Source of the DNA: Chitinophagaceae bacterium | GTDB taxonomy: Bacteria; Bacteroidota; Bacteroidia; Chitinophagales; Chitinophagaceae | Direction of reading: 5' to 3' | DNA: 9,993 nucleotides | Assembly (NCBI GenBank): GCA_947461645.1 | Contig: CANHMN010000046.1 | Location: 1 to 9,993, forward strand | In this document: positions 1 to 9,300 of the stretch, in pieces | Layout of the letters: every line of letters starts with the position of its first letter | Numbering within the stretch: position 1 is the stretch's first letter | The notes under the pieces: generated by a model | Seen by the model: the letters and a program-made list of their open reading frames with translations, nothing else | Told to the model about the DNA's origin: nothing | Database searches by the model: none | Made by a program: the position numbers and the translations under genes

Positions 1-1422
1 ATAAAAGCAGTAGCCTATCATGCAGGCCTAGACGCCAAATTGAGAGCAACCCGACAAGATCAGTTTTTAAATGAAGATGTTAATGTTATTGTAGCAACAA
101 TTGCTTTTGGAATGGGAATTGACAAGCCAGATGTAAGATTTGTTATTCACTATAACATTCCGAAATCCATTGAAAACTATTACCAGGAAACAGGACGTGC
201 AGGTAGGGATGGGCTAGAAGGCAGATGTGTATTGTATTATTCTCATAAGGATTTGGCCAAACTGGAGCATCTCATGAAAGACAAGCCGCTCAGTGAGAGA
301 GAAATAGGCGCACAATTGATAAATGAAACGCTTTCCTATGCCGAAAGCAGTATTTGCAGAAGAAAAACATTGCTGTATTATTTTGGTGAAGAATTCGACG
401 ACAACCAATCGTGCGGACATTGCGACAACTGCCTCAATCCAAAAGAAAAAATTGAAGCCAAGCATGAGGCTGCCATAGTGCTAAAAACCATCAAAGCACT
501 CGGAGAACATTTTGTATTGGAATACCTGATTCAAATTCTTACCGGAAAAGCAACAAAGCAAGTTCAAATGTACCGACATGAAAATTTAGATGTATTCGGG
601 CTTGGCAGCGAAAAAGAACCGCACTTTTGGAGCAGCCTAATCAGACAAATGCTTTTAAATGGATTGTTGGAAAAAGATATCGTAGAGTATGGAGTGTTGA
701 AAATAACCAAAGCAGGAACTGCATCCCTCAAAAAAACATCCTCTTTTAAAATTGCACTTAACAATTTGTTTGAAGGAGCCAATGCTGACGATGAAGAATC
801 TGCAGCAGCGGAGAATGCAACTGCAGCAACCGACGAAAAGCTGTTTGAGGCGTTGAAAGATTTGAGGAAAAAAGTTGCCAAAGAAAAAAACCTACCACCC
901 TTTGTGATCTTTTTGGAATCTTCTCTGGAGGACATGGCCACAATGTATCCTACATCTATGGATGATCTCGAAAAAATCAGCGGAGTTAGCAAAGGCAAAG
1001 CCCTGCGTTATGGCAAGCCTTTTATTGAGCTGATAGCTGATTACGTAGAAGAAAATGACATCGTCAAACCGGATGATTTTGTGATGAAAAGCGTGTTGAA
1101 CAAAAACAACAACAAGATTTTCATCATTCAAAACGTCGATAAAAAAATTCCGCTCGAAACCATTGCTAAAACCAAAGACCTTCGTCTTGATGAATTGCTA
1201 GAGGAAATGGAAACTATTGTTGCCAGCGGAACAAAACTCAACCTTAACTACGCCATCAATGAAATGGTTGACGAATACGAGCAGGAAGAAATCATCGATT
1301 ATTTTAAAAGCTGCGAAACATCATCGCTTCAGGTAGCACAGGAAGAGCTTGCAGAAGGAAATTTTAATTGGGAACAATTGAAGTTGATGAGGATCAAATT
1401 CCTTTGTGAATATGGAAATTGA
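1..1422 (+). CDS. recQ: ATP-dependent DNA helicase RecQ, C-terminal part (5' end outside window)
   Basis: RecQ is an SF2 3'-5' DNA helicase acting in recombinational repair and replication-fork processing in the cytoplasm. The frame is open from base 1, so the TTG at 40 is internal and the ATP-binding lobe with Walker A and DEAH lies upstream. In-window residues 1-80 are the end of helicase lobe 2: YHAGLD (6-11), the AFGMGIDKPDVR stretch, and motif VI QETGRAGRDG (62-71). A Cys4 zinc site follows (C119, C138, C141, C144), then an RQC winged-helix region (about 150-245), an acidic Ala-rich linker (about 247-280), an HRDC domain (about 281-352) and a C-terminal helix-turn-helix region (about 375-470) resembling the HTH_40 extension of Bacteroidota RecQ. 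The 473 visible residues are intact, without frameshift, and end in TGA at 1420. It converges on the next gene with 23 bp between stops. Family assignment is very secure; exact domain edges are estimates. Confidence 0.97.
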   Translation: MKAVAYHAGLDAKLRATRQDQFLNEDVNVIVATIAFGMGIDKPDVRFVIHYNIPKSIENYYQETGRAGRDGLEGRCVLYYSHKDLAKLEHLMKDKPLSEREIGAQLINETLSYAESSICRRKTLLYYFGEEFDDNQSCGHCDNCLNPKEKIEAKHEAAIVLKTIKALGEHFVLEYLIQILTGKATKQVQMYRHENLDVFGLGSEKEPHFWSSLIRQMLLNGLLEKDIVEYGVLKITKAGTASLKKTSSFKIALNNLFEGANADDEESAAAENATAATDEKLFEALKDLRKKVAKEKNLPPFVIFLESSLEDMATMYPTSMDDLEKISGVSKGKALRYGKPFIELIADYVEENDIVKPDDFVMKSVLNKNNNKIFIIQNVDKKIPLETIAKTKDLRLDELLEEMETIVASGTKLNLNYAINEMVDEYEQEEIIDYFKSCETSSLQVAQEELAEGNFNWEQLKLMRIKFLCEYGN

Positions 1423-1445
1423 TAAATCTGTATTCAGCTTCGTGT

Positions 1446-3098
1446 CTACTCATCTGATGATTTTATTAACCGAATTGTTTTTTTGATATCTCCATCAAAT
1501 GCCTCCAAGAAATAAATACCTGCCTTAAGTTCGGCACCTGTTTGTAGCAATTCATTGTTTTTTATTTCAAAAGATCTCAAAAGACGGCCTTGAACATCTC
1601 TAATGGTCAAATTCATCTTTTTGTACTGACTTAAACTTTGAACCGTAATGTTAAATTCATTGTTACTCGGATTGGGATATGCGCTTAGGTTGAATTCTTT
1701 TTGGTTTAAATCTTTTACCACATTGTTTTTCGTACTGGATGATGGGCATCCTGTTTTTGCATCAATGCGTAGCAAAAACCCTGCATATAAACTGTAACCA
1801 CAAGTATTGAATGAACGAACTCTTATCTTATCTGTAGATAGCGACCACAAATTGCTTCTGAATTTCAAGTCAACAAAAGTACTATTTGCAGTATCACCTC
1901 CAACAATCGTTACGCCTGTTATGTTCCCAAGGCTTGTCGGTATTAGCCATGAGTATCCATCGGCTCCGGTCACAGCCGTCACAGTATACCTGAAAACCCT
2001 GGCACCACAAACATCACTAATTAGTGTTTTACTTACTCCGGCAGGAGCTGAGGGTATTGTTTTTGCCGTATTGCTAAGTTGTTGTGATCTATTGGTTCCA
2101 AGCCCGCAGCTTGAATTGTAACAAACTCTAATGATTTCTGTACTTGTTGCAGCAGCATTGCTGGAGTATCTGATATCTATACTTTGAGACGTTAGGGTGC
2201 CAGCAACCAATACTCCGGTTGAGCCCACCGTTCCAGTTGGCATTGTCCAGCGCCAACCTGTAGCAGGCGAATTGTTTGCTGTTTGGGCAACAAGTGCGGG
2301 AGCAGTGTACCTGTAAATTCTTGCACCGCAAACATCACTTATCCTAGTCATGGTTACACTTGCGGGGGCTGCGGGTGGCAGAACTGCAACATGTGTCAAA
2401 GTTTGTGTTTTTGTTCCGGCAGTTCCACATCCCGAATAGGCACGTACTCTTATTTGATCAGTTGAAAGCGCAGCATTAGAGGAGATATACCGAACACGAA
2501 TCACTCTTGAAAAATTAACATCTCCCGAATCTAGGATAACTCCAGACACCCCGCCCAGCGAAGCTGGCAAAGTCCACGCATATGCGGCAGCGTTAGTAAC
2601 CGTACTTGCTGTGTATCTAAAGACTCTTCCTCCACAACCATTGGTAACTAAAGCAGATGAAATTGTTGATACCACAGCTGTTGGCTTTGTAGAGGAAACT
2701 ACTAAATTCAATACTATAGTAGAATCACAACCGGCAGTTGTGGTAAGTCTTCTGGTGTATTGACCGGAACTGTTAAGTAAAGTACCCCCAAAGTTATATG
2801 GCAATTGAGTATTGCATACTGCTATATTAATCGTTGTTGTTTTACTGTAATTGATGGTAACATTGGCCGTAACAACACTATCTCTTCCTCCGGAAACTCT
2901 GTAAGTGTACGTGTAGCTTCCTGATGTAGTTACGGTTACGCCCCAAGGTAAGGTATAGGTGTTGCAGCGTGTTACGCTGAATGTTGAACCCAATAGGTTG
3001 TTTTGTTGGTTATCAGGTATCCTGTCTACCAATTGAGCAAGAGAAGAATTGGCAACAAAAGTCAAGACCATTGTTAACACAATGAAAAACTGTTTCAT
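1446..3098 (-). CDS. Secreted Ig/PKD-like repeat protein with T9SS type A sorting tail
   Basis: This is a 550-residue exported protein of unknown function. Residues 1-21 are a signal peptide (MKQ, hydrophobic core, ANSSLA) with predicted cleavage before Q22, which fits the Bacteroidota preference for Gln at +1. Residues 41-84 and 88-135 are two repeats of the TLPW/SGxYTxT/GCDS family; the first has GRDS in place of GCDS. Three Ig/PKD-like repeats follow at about 137-240, 246-347 and 352-445, each with an early Cys (155, 257, 364), a central Trp (175, 284, 384) and a late Cys (224, 331, 433). Residues 468-550 match the T9SS type A tail: AYPNPSNNEFNI, then LTIRDVQGRLL, AGIYFLEA and KTIRLIKS. 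T9SS cargo of this kind is normally released or anchored to the cell surface after tail removal. The ATG at 3098 is chosen because it begins the signal peptide directly; no Shine-Dalgarno is visible. It ends 23 bp from the recQ stop. No enzyme motif was found, so adhesion or a structural role is only inferred. Confidence 0.93.
   Translation of the reverse strand: MKQFFIVLTMVLTFVANSSLAQLVDRIPDNQQNNLLGSTFSVTRCNTYTLPWGVTVTTSGSYTYTYRVSGGRDSVVTANVTINYSKTTTINIAVCNTQLPYNFGGTLLNSSGQYTRRLTTTAGCDSTIVLNLVVSSTKPTAVVSTISSALVTNGCGGRVFRYTASTVTNAAAYAWTLPASLGGVSGVILDSGDVNFSRVIRVRYISSNAALSTDQIRVRAYSGCGTAGTKTQTLTHVAVLPPAAPASVTMTRISDVCGARIYRYTAPALVAQTANNSPATGWRWTMPTGTVGSTGVLVAGTLTSQSIDIRYSSNAAATSTEIIRVCYNSSCGLGTNRSQQLSNTAKTIPSAPAGVSKTLISDVCGARVFRYTVTAVTGADGYSWLIPTSLGNITGVTIVGGDTANSTFVDLKFRSNLWSLSTDKIRVRSFNTCGYSLYAGFLLRIDAKTGCPSSSTKNNVVKDLNQKEFNLSAYPNPSNNEFNITVQSLSQYKKMNLTIRDVQGRLLRSFEIKNNELLQTGAELKAGIYFLEAFDGDIKKTIRLIKSSDE
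1449..1697 (-). other. T9SS type A C-terminal sorting domain (Por secretion tail)
   Basis: Residues 468-550 of the 550-residue protein have the expected strand pattern of a type A tail. PNP at 475-477 follows a hydrophobic/aromatic lead. IRDVQGRLL (499-507) is the central turn, and AGIYFL (526-531) and KTIRLIKS (540-547) form the last strands. In known family members this tail targets the protein through the outer-membrane T9SS translocon and is then cleaved. It is the only canonical T9SS tail in the window. Confidence 0.93.
1764..2690 (-). repeat. Three tandem Ig/PKD-like repeats, period about 107 residues
   Basis: Residues 137-240, 246-347 and 352-445 align with each other. The clearest shared stretch is the start of repeats 2 and 3 (ISDVCGARIYRYT against ISDVCGARVFRYT), followed by W-x-x-P and by S-T-[DE]-x-I-R-V before the second Cys. 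The similarity is also visible in the DNA: the stretches near 2002-2019 and 2322-2339 are almost identical (GCACC[A/G]CAAACATCACT). The spacing of the first cysteines is 102 and then 107 residues. One disulfide per repeat (155-224, 257-331, 364-433) is a reasonable inference for an extracytoplasmic protein. Confidence 0.85.
2694..2978 (-). repeat. Two GCDS-type surface repeats
   Basis: Residues 41-84 contain YTLPWGVTVTTSGSYTYTY and end in GRDSVVTANVTI. Residues 88-135 contain TQLPYNFGGTLLNSSGQYT and end in AGCDSTIVLNLVV. This LP[YW]-x(n)-SGxYT-x(n)-GCDSxxxLxL pattern is a common module of large Bacteroidota surface proteins. The same module occurs four times near the C-terminus of the neighbouring giant protein. 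The first copy here has lost the Cys of GCDS (R72 in its place). Confidence 0.8.
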
Positions 3099-3154
3099 AA
3101 AGGGTAAAGTTAGGGTTGTACCAGTTACGGCAATATTAACAAACGATTAAACAG

Positions 3155-3162
3155 CAAATTTA
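3155..3162 (-). promoter_or_regulatory. Candidate -7 element for the 550-residue secreted protein gene
   Basis: On the minus strand this reads TAAATTTG, an exact match to the Bacteroidota -7 consensus TAnnTTTG, 56 bp upstream of the ATG at 3098. I see no TTG at the usual 17-23 bp further upstream; a poly-T run lies there instead. The -33 half is therefore weak or missing. The position after the upstream gene's terminator supports an independent start, but a chance match in AT-rich DNA is possible. Confidence 0.4.
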
Positions 3163-3261
3163 TTGCCAAAAGAAAAAAAATTAAATATGTTTCTCGTTGG
3201 TTTTCTGAGTGCTATAAAGCAGTAAATATTTTTTAAACCTTATTTCAGCGTCAATTAAATA

Positions 3262-3291
3262 AAATAGGCTGCCTTTTTAGGGAGCCTATTT
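3262..3291 (-). terminator. Hairpin terminator downstream of the giant surface-protein gene
   Basis: AAATAGGCT at 3262-3270 is the exact reverse complement of AGCCTATTT at 3283-3291. After one G-G mismatch two further C-G pairs close the stem on a six-base loop. It starts about 20 bp past the TAA at 3312. On the minus strand the stem is followed by a T-rich stretch (TATTTAATTGA), not a strong pure U-tract, so termination could be moderate. It separates the giant gene from the 550-residue gene. Confidence 0.75.
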
Positions 3292-3311
3292 CAATATCAA
3301 ACTACAAAAAA

Positions 3312-6300
3312 TTAAAATGGTCGGGCGAAGAAAAGCCCTAATTGTGTATTGTTGTCTATAATATTCATATCCAATCCATCTGTTGCGCCATCGCCGTTGG
3401 CGTCTGAATTGTCGTAGCCGAATGCGGCAATAGATGAGTTATTATCCACCTCATTCATATCACCACCATCAACTGTACCATCTTGGTTTACGTCTCCTCC
3501 GTACAGGGCATATTTACCATCAGACAAAGGCTTCATGGAAGGATTGACGCCATCAGAAAAGGCTTTGTTTAAACCTGTAGTGAAGTCATAGCTTGTTGAA
3601 TCAGTAGAGAAGTTTACAGGGGATGCGCTCCAGGTCTCCAAGCTGTTTCTGTGTTTTACTGAAATATAGAAGGAACCACCAATTGCTGCACCAGGAAACA
3701 AAAGCGTTGTCAAACCATTGGTTTGCAGCACTCCTTTTGCTACAAAGTTCGCTATCGTATTTCCTAAGCTACCCGAATTCCAGAGACTAACATCAATACT
3801 GTCAGTTGCTGTTGAGTTGCTGCTTCTACCCAAATCAAAAAGCGTTGCCGCCATCAAACCATTTCCGATATAATAGCCTTCCAGGTATGTTTTCAAAGTG
3901 AGTTTGGCGTATTGAGGAGCTGTTATTGCAAGCTGTATGGTTACAATACTATCACATCCTTGTATATTGGCGTAAGTGTAGGTATATGTGCCAGATGATG
4001 TAACGGTGTTTCCCCATGGCAAAGTGTAAGAGCCCGATGCGGATAGATTAAGGAAGGTAGAGTCATAAACCTTCGCAGTCAACGAGAGTGTGATTAAGGA
4101 ATCTATACCTATAGAAGACAAATAATTTTTGTTTTTTGTAAAATTGATTTGTTTCATTTTGCGATATCCGTTCTGAATAATCATATTGTTGAAGGTAGTT
4201 GTTCCATAAGGGGTGTTTGATGTGTCTATTGTCAATCCTTTCCAGGTATATGGAAGTTGACTAAAACAAGTATTAGCGTTTTCATTGCTTCTGTAAGGCG
4301 GAACGATGTACAACTTCAAAGTAGTCAAAGAATCACAACCGGCGGCATTGGTGGAATGGTAGGTGTAAATATTCGGCAAATAATCAGCAAAAGGATTGTA
4401 AGAGCCAAAGAAGCCATAATAGTAGTTAGCATTATTTATAGTTACAGTGGTATCATTCCAGGTATAAGGTAGCTGTGTGTAGGAAAGAGTATCTTTTACT
4501 ACACTTTTTGTTGCGGTAAATGTTAGATTGAAAGTAATGATGGAATCACAACCTGCTGCATTGGGAATTGCTACCGTATAGGCGCCTGCAGAATCCGTAG
4601 TTAAATAAATACTTCCGTTGTAGGAATATTCAAATGGTATTTGATCACAAACAACAGAATCAATTGTTTGGGCGGTGCTTGCCGTTAGGCTTACCTTGAT
4701 AACATTGCTGGTTACTTCAGATTGAACAACACAATCCTCATCACTTATCATCTTACAATAAATCGAATCGCCATCGTTTATTGTTCCAGGATTTGATGAA
4801 TTTAAACTTGTTGCTAATTCTGCAAAAAAGTAAATACTGTTTGCAAAAGGAATGGCTTGTCCGTTTTTATACCATTGATAAGAAGGGTAGTCTCCGCCAT
4901 TGTAGGGTATGGCATAAAAATTAGCATATCTACCCTGGCAAAAAACAGATGGATCGGTTGAAGAGCCGCCATATTCTAATGCAGCTTGTACACGCGCAAC
5001 GGTGTCCTTTACAATTGCTTGTGCAGAAGTTGTTACTCTACAACCAAATTCGTCTATAACCTGAGCCTTGTAACTTCCCGGCGACGTAGGTGTAAAGCTG
5101 CCGCCCGAGGCTGTTACTCTTTGAACCGCGTTTGAGTAAGAAAAATAGGTGCTGGAACCATCAATAACTATGGAGTTAATATTCTGATAGGTCAGTGTGC
5201 TGCCATTCCAAATCTCCTGATTTAGGTAGCTGCTAGTGACAGGTGAATAATTATAATAGTCTCCTGCAATAGCTCCCTCTACCCATTTCATAATTCTGGT
5301 GGGACTATTCCAGCCCCTATCAGAAATATAAATATTCCTGTTAGCATCTACATAAATGTCATTAATGTCTTGTAGTTGCCCTTGTGTATTTCCGAATCCA
5401 TTTCCGCCAGCCACTGTTGTGCCGGAAGGAGCTATGTAAGGATTTGAAATAGTACTTAAAAATTGCTTTTGAACACGATAGTTACCTCTGTCAGCGTAAT
5501 ATAGCTCGTTGGTAGAAGGGTTTAGATGCACGCCATTAGGGTAATTTAAGTGTATTGAATCATCTCCTGCCTCGCCATACACCCCTGCAACCATTTCGCC
5601 AGCAGGATTATTACCATTTACATTCCATCGCATTACCACATGTTTGTCCGGAATTGTTGAATAAACGTATCCATTGTGGTAGCTTATTCCCGAAAATCCT
5701 ACAGAACTATTAAAGTAATCTGCCGATGCAATGGTTGTCCCCTCATAACTGCCTTCCACCCACTTTTGAATTTTATATCTACCGGATATATATAGTGTAT
5801 TTCCATTCACAGCAACATCATTAGGTTCTGTAAGCGTACTGTCTTCATTGCTGATATAGCTTCCGTATCCGTGACCACCGGCAACCGTAATTCCTTTCGA
5901 TGCACCATTGGCCCATTTTTGAATGCGGTTGTTTGCTTTATCCGCAATGTAAATAGTTTTATCGGGCATCAAGTAAATACCAGCAGGTTGCCATAGTCCA
6001 ACACTATCTGAGCCCGACAAAGAATTTGTATTGCCTGCTATGATTTTTCTGCTTGGGTTGTTTACCAAATCATGTGTGATTGAAAATACAATGGTATCGA
6101 AGTCGTTTTTATACCAGGTTATGCTTTTTGTTAAATCGGCATCACTTACAAAAAGTGTTGTATTTCCCAAACAGCTGTTCTGGGAGGCAGCTTCAAAGGT
6201 TATTAAATCATTGTTGCGAAGAATGTAATGGGGTCTGTTGGGATGAACAGTCATAACAAGGGGACTGCTTGTTGCAGGGTTATTGGTTAAACAGGTTTTA

Positions 6301-9300
6301 GTACTGGTTATGGTACAGGTAATGGTGTCGTTGTTTTGCAAGAAGAAATAACTGCCTGCAAAAAACTTGTTTTTATCCAAGTTCATGTTATCAATAGTTA
6401 TACCATTCCTTTTCCACTCATAACTGACACTGTTGTCTGCAACTGCATTTTCGCTTGGTGTTTCTGCTGCATTTGTAAATGCACTGAAAATAATGCTCTG
6501 ATCTGTTGAACAGATTTGGTTTCCTTTGTTTGAGTTTATATTCGCCGTCATTTCTCCTCCAACTTGAATAAACCTGCTTTTGGAGGCAGAAGGTACTCCG
6601 CAGGAATTGAGCGCCGCAACAGTAATATTGCCTGAACTATTTCCGGGAGTAACAATGATTGTATCTGCAGTACTTGTCCCAAGCCATCCTTCAGGCAAAG
6701 TCCATTGATAGGAAGTAGCGCCCAAAGTTGGCTCTACACGATAGACAAACGCAGAAGAAGGGCATACGCGACCGTCGCCGTATATCGAATCTACGCGCCC
6801 TGGCATGTTATCGTAATCAATAGTGTAAAAAGCGGTATCACTTATAGAGCAGCCTCTCGTAAAGTAAATACCCACATAACCATCGCTGCCATTATTCGTT
6901 ACCGTTATTTCTGAAGAATCGCTGTTGCCAGACCACCCCGATGGAACAATCCAATTGAATGCGGCAGGCGAAGAGCCCTGAACAGTATCAATCGAAATTA
7001 TCAATGGTTGGTTTGGACATAAGCTTGAAAAGTTGTTTCCAAAAGAACCTCTTTCCCAAAAGTTGAAGCGGGTTGTTCCGGTAACACTCACATTTAGTGT
7101 TTGTGGCTCACTAGCACCGCAGGTATTGACGCTTCTTACGCTAATAGCTCCAGCGTTAGCTTTTGCTGTGACATTTATACTTGATGTTGAACTGCTTCCA
7201 CTCCATAAATTAGGAATTGTCCATTGGTAAGTATATGCGGGAGAAACAGATACATTAAAATTATCAAATAGTGCCGTATTTGATGTCGGCGAAGTTGTTG
7301 CGGAGTGGTTGAAGAAAAACCCAAAAACATTGGAAGCGGTTTTTGAGTAAGCACTATCAGCTATTGTACTACCCGACTGTGTAGTAACACTACTGAAGTC
7401 TGCGTTGGCAGTTGTACCATCACTTCTTAAAAACAACCTCCATTGATGGTTGGTTGGATTATAAACAACTTTAACACTAGCCCAATTGGTGTTGCTTGTT
7501 AAAAAATCAGTAGAGGGCGCAGCCAATAGGGTTTGTGTTCCACCTAAACCATTGGTATATTTTACCAGCCGAATCGTATTGGTTGTTGTTCCTTTAATTA
7601 AAACCACTGCGTATCCATTTCCAGAGTTGTGTAAGGCGGCGTTTGTTCCAGCTAAAACTACTGCCGATGCATAATTAGATGCGGCAAAACCTGAAAGTGC
7701 TGTTGTTCTGTTTGTTTTCATATTGAATGTCCAGGTTACAGGACTAACATTCGTGTTTAAAGTGCTCTTAAAAAGAGAGTTGTAATTGGATAAAGATCCT
7801 GTAACATAGGTGGCGCCTGCAGTTTGGGCGGTTGGAGTGGCACTCGTATTTCCAGATAAAATTTGCAGCGCATAATCGGCTCCCGACTGAAGACTTGCCC
7901 TTGAAGTTGCGCCGGTTGATGAAGCAGAGCCTGTTGATGTGGTTGTTGTGGTATAGGTCATAGAAGGATTGCCGCCGTTTGACATTGGCTGTACCGCCGC
8001 ACCCCTGTTGAACGCATCTGCAAAAACACTGTATTCCGAAGAAACTGAATAAGACGCAGTTCCGTTACATGTTATACTGTTGTTCCCAGTAATTGATGAA
8101 GGCTTAATTGGCTCATCAATAACGGTTACAAATAACGTTTTGGCAGCACCTGCTCCACAACCATTTACTGCGCTTACAGCAATAGTTCCTGAGTTTGTTC
8201 CGGGTGTAACAGTAATTGTGTTGGTTGTGCTATTTCCCGTCCATCCATTGGGCAAGGTCCATATATAACTTGTTGCGCCTGCCACAGCAGATGCGGTGTA
8301 AACAGTTGGTGTTTGATTGCAAGGAACACCTGCTGGGCCGGATATGGAAGAGGGGGCGCTCAATAAAGGACTGCAATATTTTTTGTTGGAATATGGAGAG
8401 TGCACATAGTAAACACCACCGTTCATGTCTTTTCCTAAAAAGTAAGCTACATATTCATCCGGATTTTGTTCAAGCAAACCCATGTCTGTCCAGCTTATAC
8501 CATTTTTCCTTTTCACTCTGGCTTCATAGTTGTTTCCATTTAAAAAAGTAGAAACAATCCAAGGATTTCCACCCGTAAAGACAATGTCATCAAATTGACG
8601 AATCAGCAGGCTGTCGGAATTATAATTACCGAAATAAGCACTAGTGGTTGCGCTGAGTGTTGGTATGCTAAACCAACTTCCGGATTCAAACCAGCAAAGC
8701 TGTGGTTGATAAACAGCATTTTGTGAGTTTACGGTGAATTTACCATAAAGCAAAACATTAGGATTGTTATTGCCATCAAGTGTAAATTTAAACGGAGCAT
8801 TTTGTGAAGCATATATATTCCATGGATTAGTAAAACCGACTGAGGAAATTAAACCGTTGATAAATTTATTCTTGGCAAAAATGCCAGTTGTCCCAATATT
8901 TTCCCAATTGCTCCCATTGTATCTTTTAGCTACGATGTTTCCGGTATCTGATGAGGTGTGATAGAGCACAACAGGCAAACCATTGCTGCCAATTTTTATT
9001 GAGGTGAAGTCAATAGGATCCTCAGAAAATCCGTCTTTTCCCACGTTTATCCATTCAATGCCATTGTACTTTTTAACTGACAATTTACCTTCTTGTTTTT
9101 CATCTCTGAAACTTACAAAAGGAGTGGAGTTATATACAGCTAAGCTAATAGCAGGTATGGATGTATAATAGTAGCCGATTTCCTGGGTATATGCAATGGG
9201 ATTGCCAACGGGAATAAAATCAATCCCATTGAATTTGACCACCCGAATAGAAAAATAATAGCCACTGTATCCAGCAATTTGTTGAGTGTTGTAGGCTAGA

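Noticed and set aside
40..42. TTG at 40 as the start of recQ
   Set aside because: The frame is open from base 1 and codes for conserved helicase sequence (AYHAGLD) before this codon, so the gene is cut by the window edge.
564..998. Minus-strand open frame opposite recQ (144 codons)
   Set aside because: It is the shadow of the RecQ RQC/HRDC region; the translation has no known features.
1408..1436. GAATA/TATTC inverted repeat as a shared terminator between recQ and the convergent gene
   Set aside because: It is only a five-base A/T-rich stem with a long loop, partly inside recQ, and has no U-tract.
1807..2121. Plus-strand open frames across the two surface-protein genes (for example 1807-2121, 8216-8551 and others of 60-110 codons)
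   Set aside because: They lie antisense to strongly supported coding sequence, have no recognisable domains, and arise from low stop frequency opposite Thr/Ser/Asn-rich codons.
1764..2690. Repeats as a CRISPR array or mobile element
   Set aside because: The period is about 320 bp, in frame and protein-level, with diverged copies; there are no short identical direct repeats and no transposase or terminal inverted repeats.
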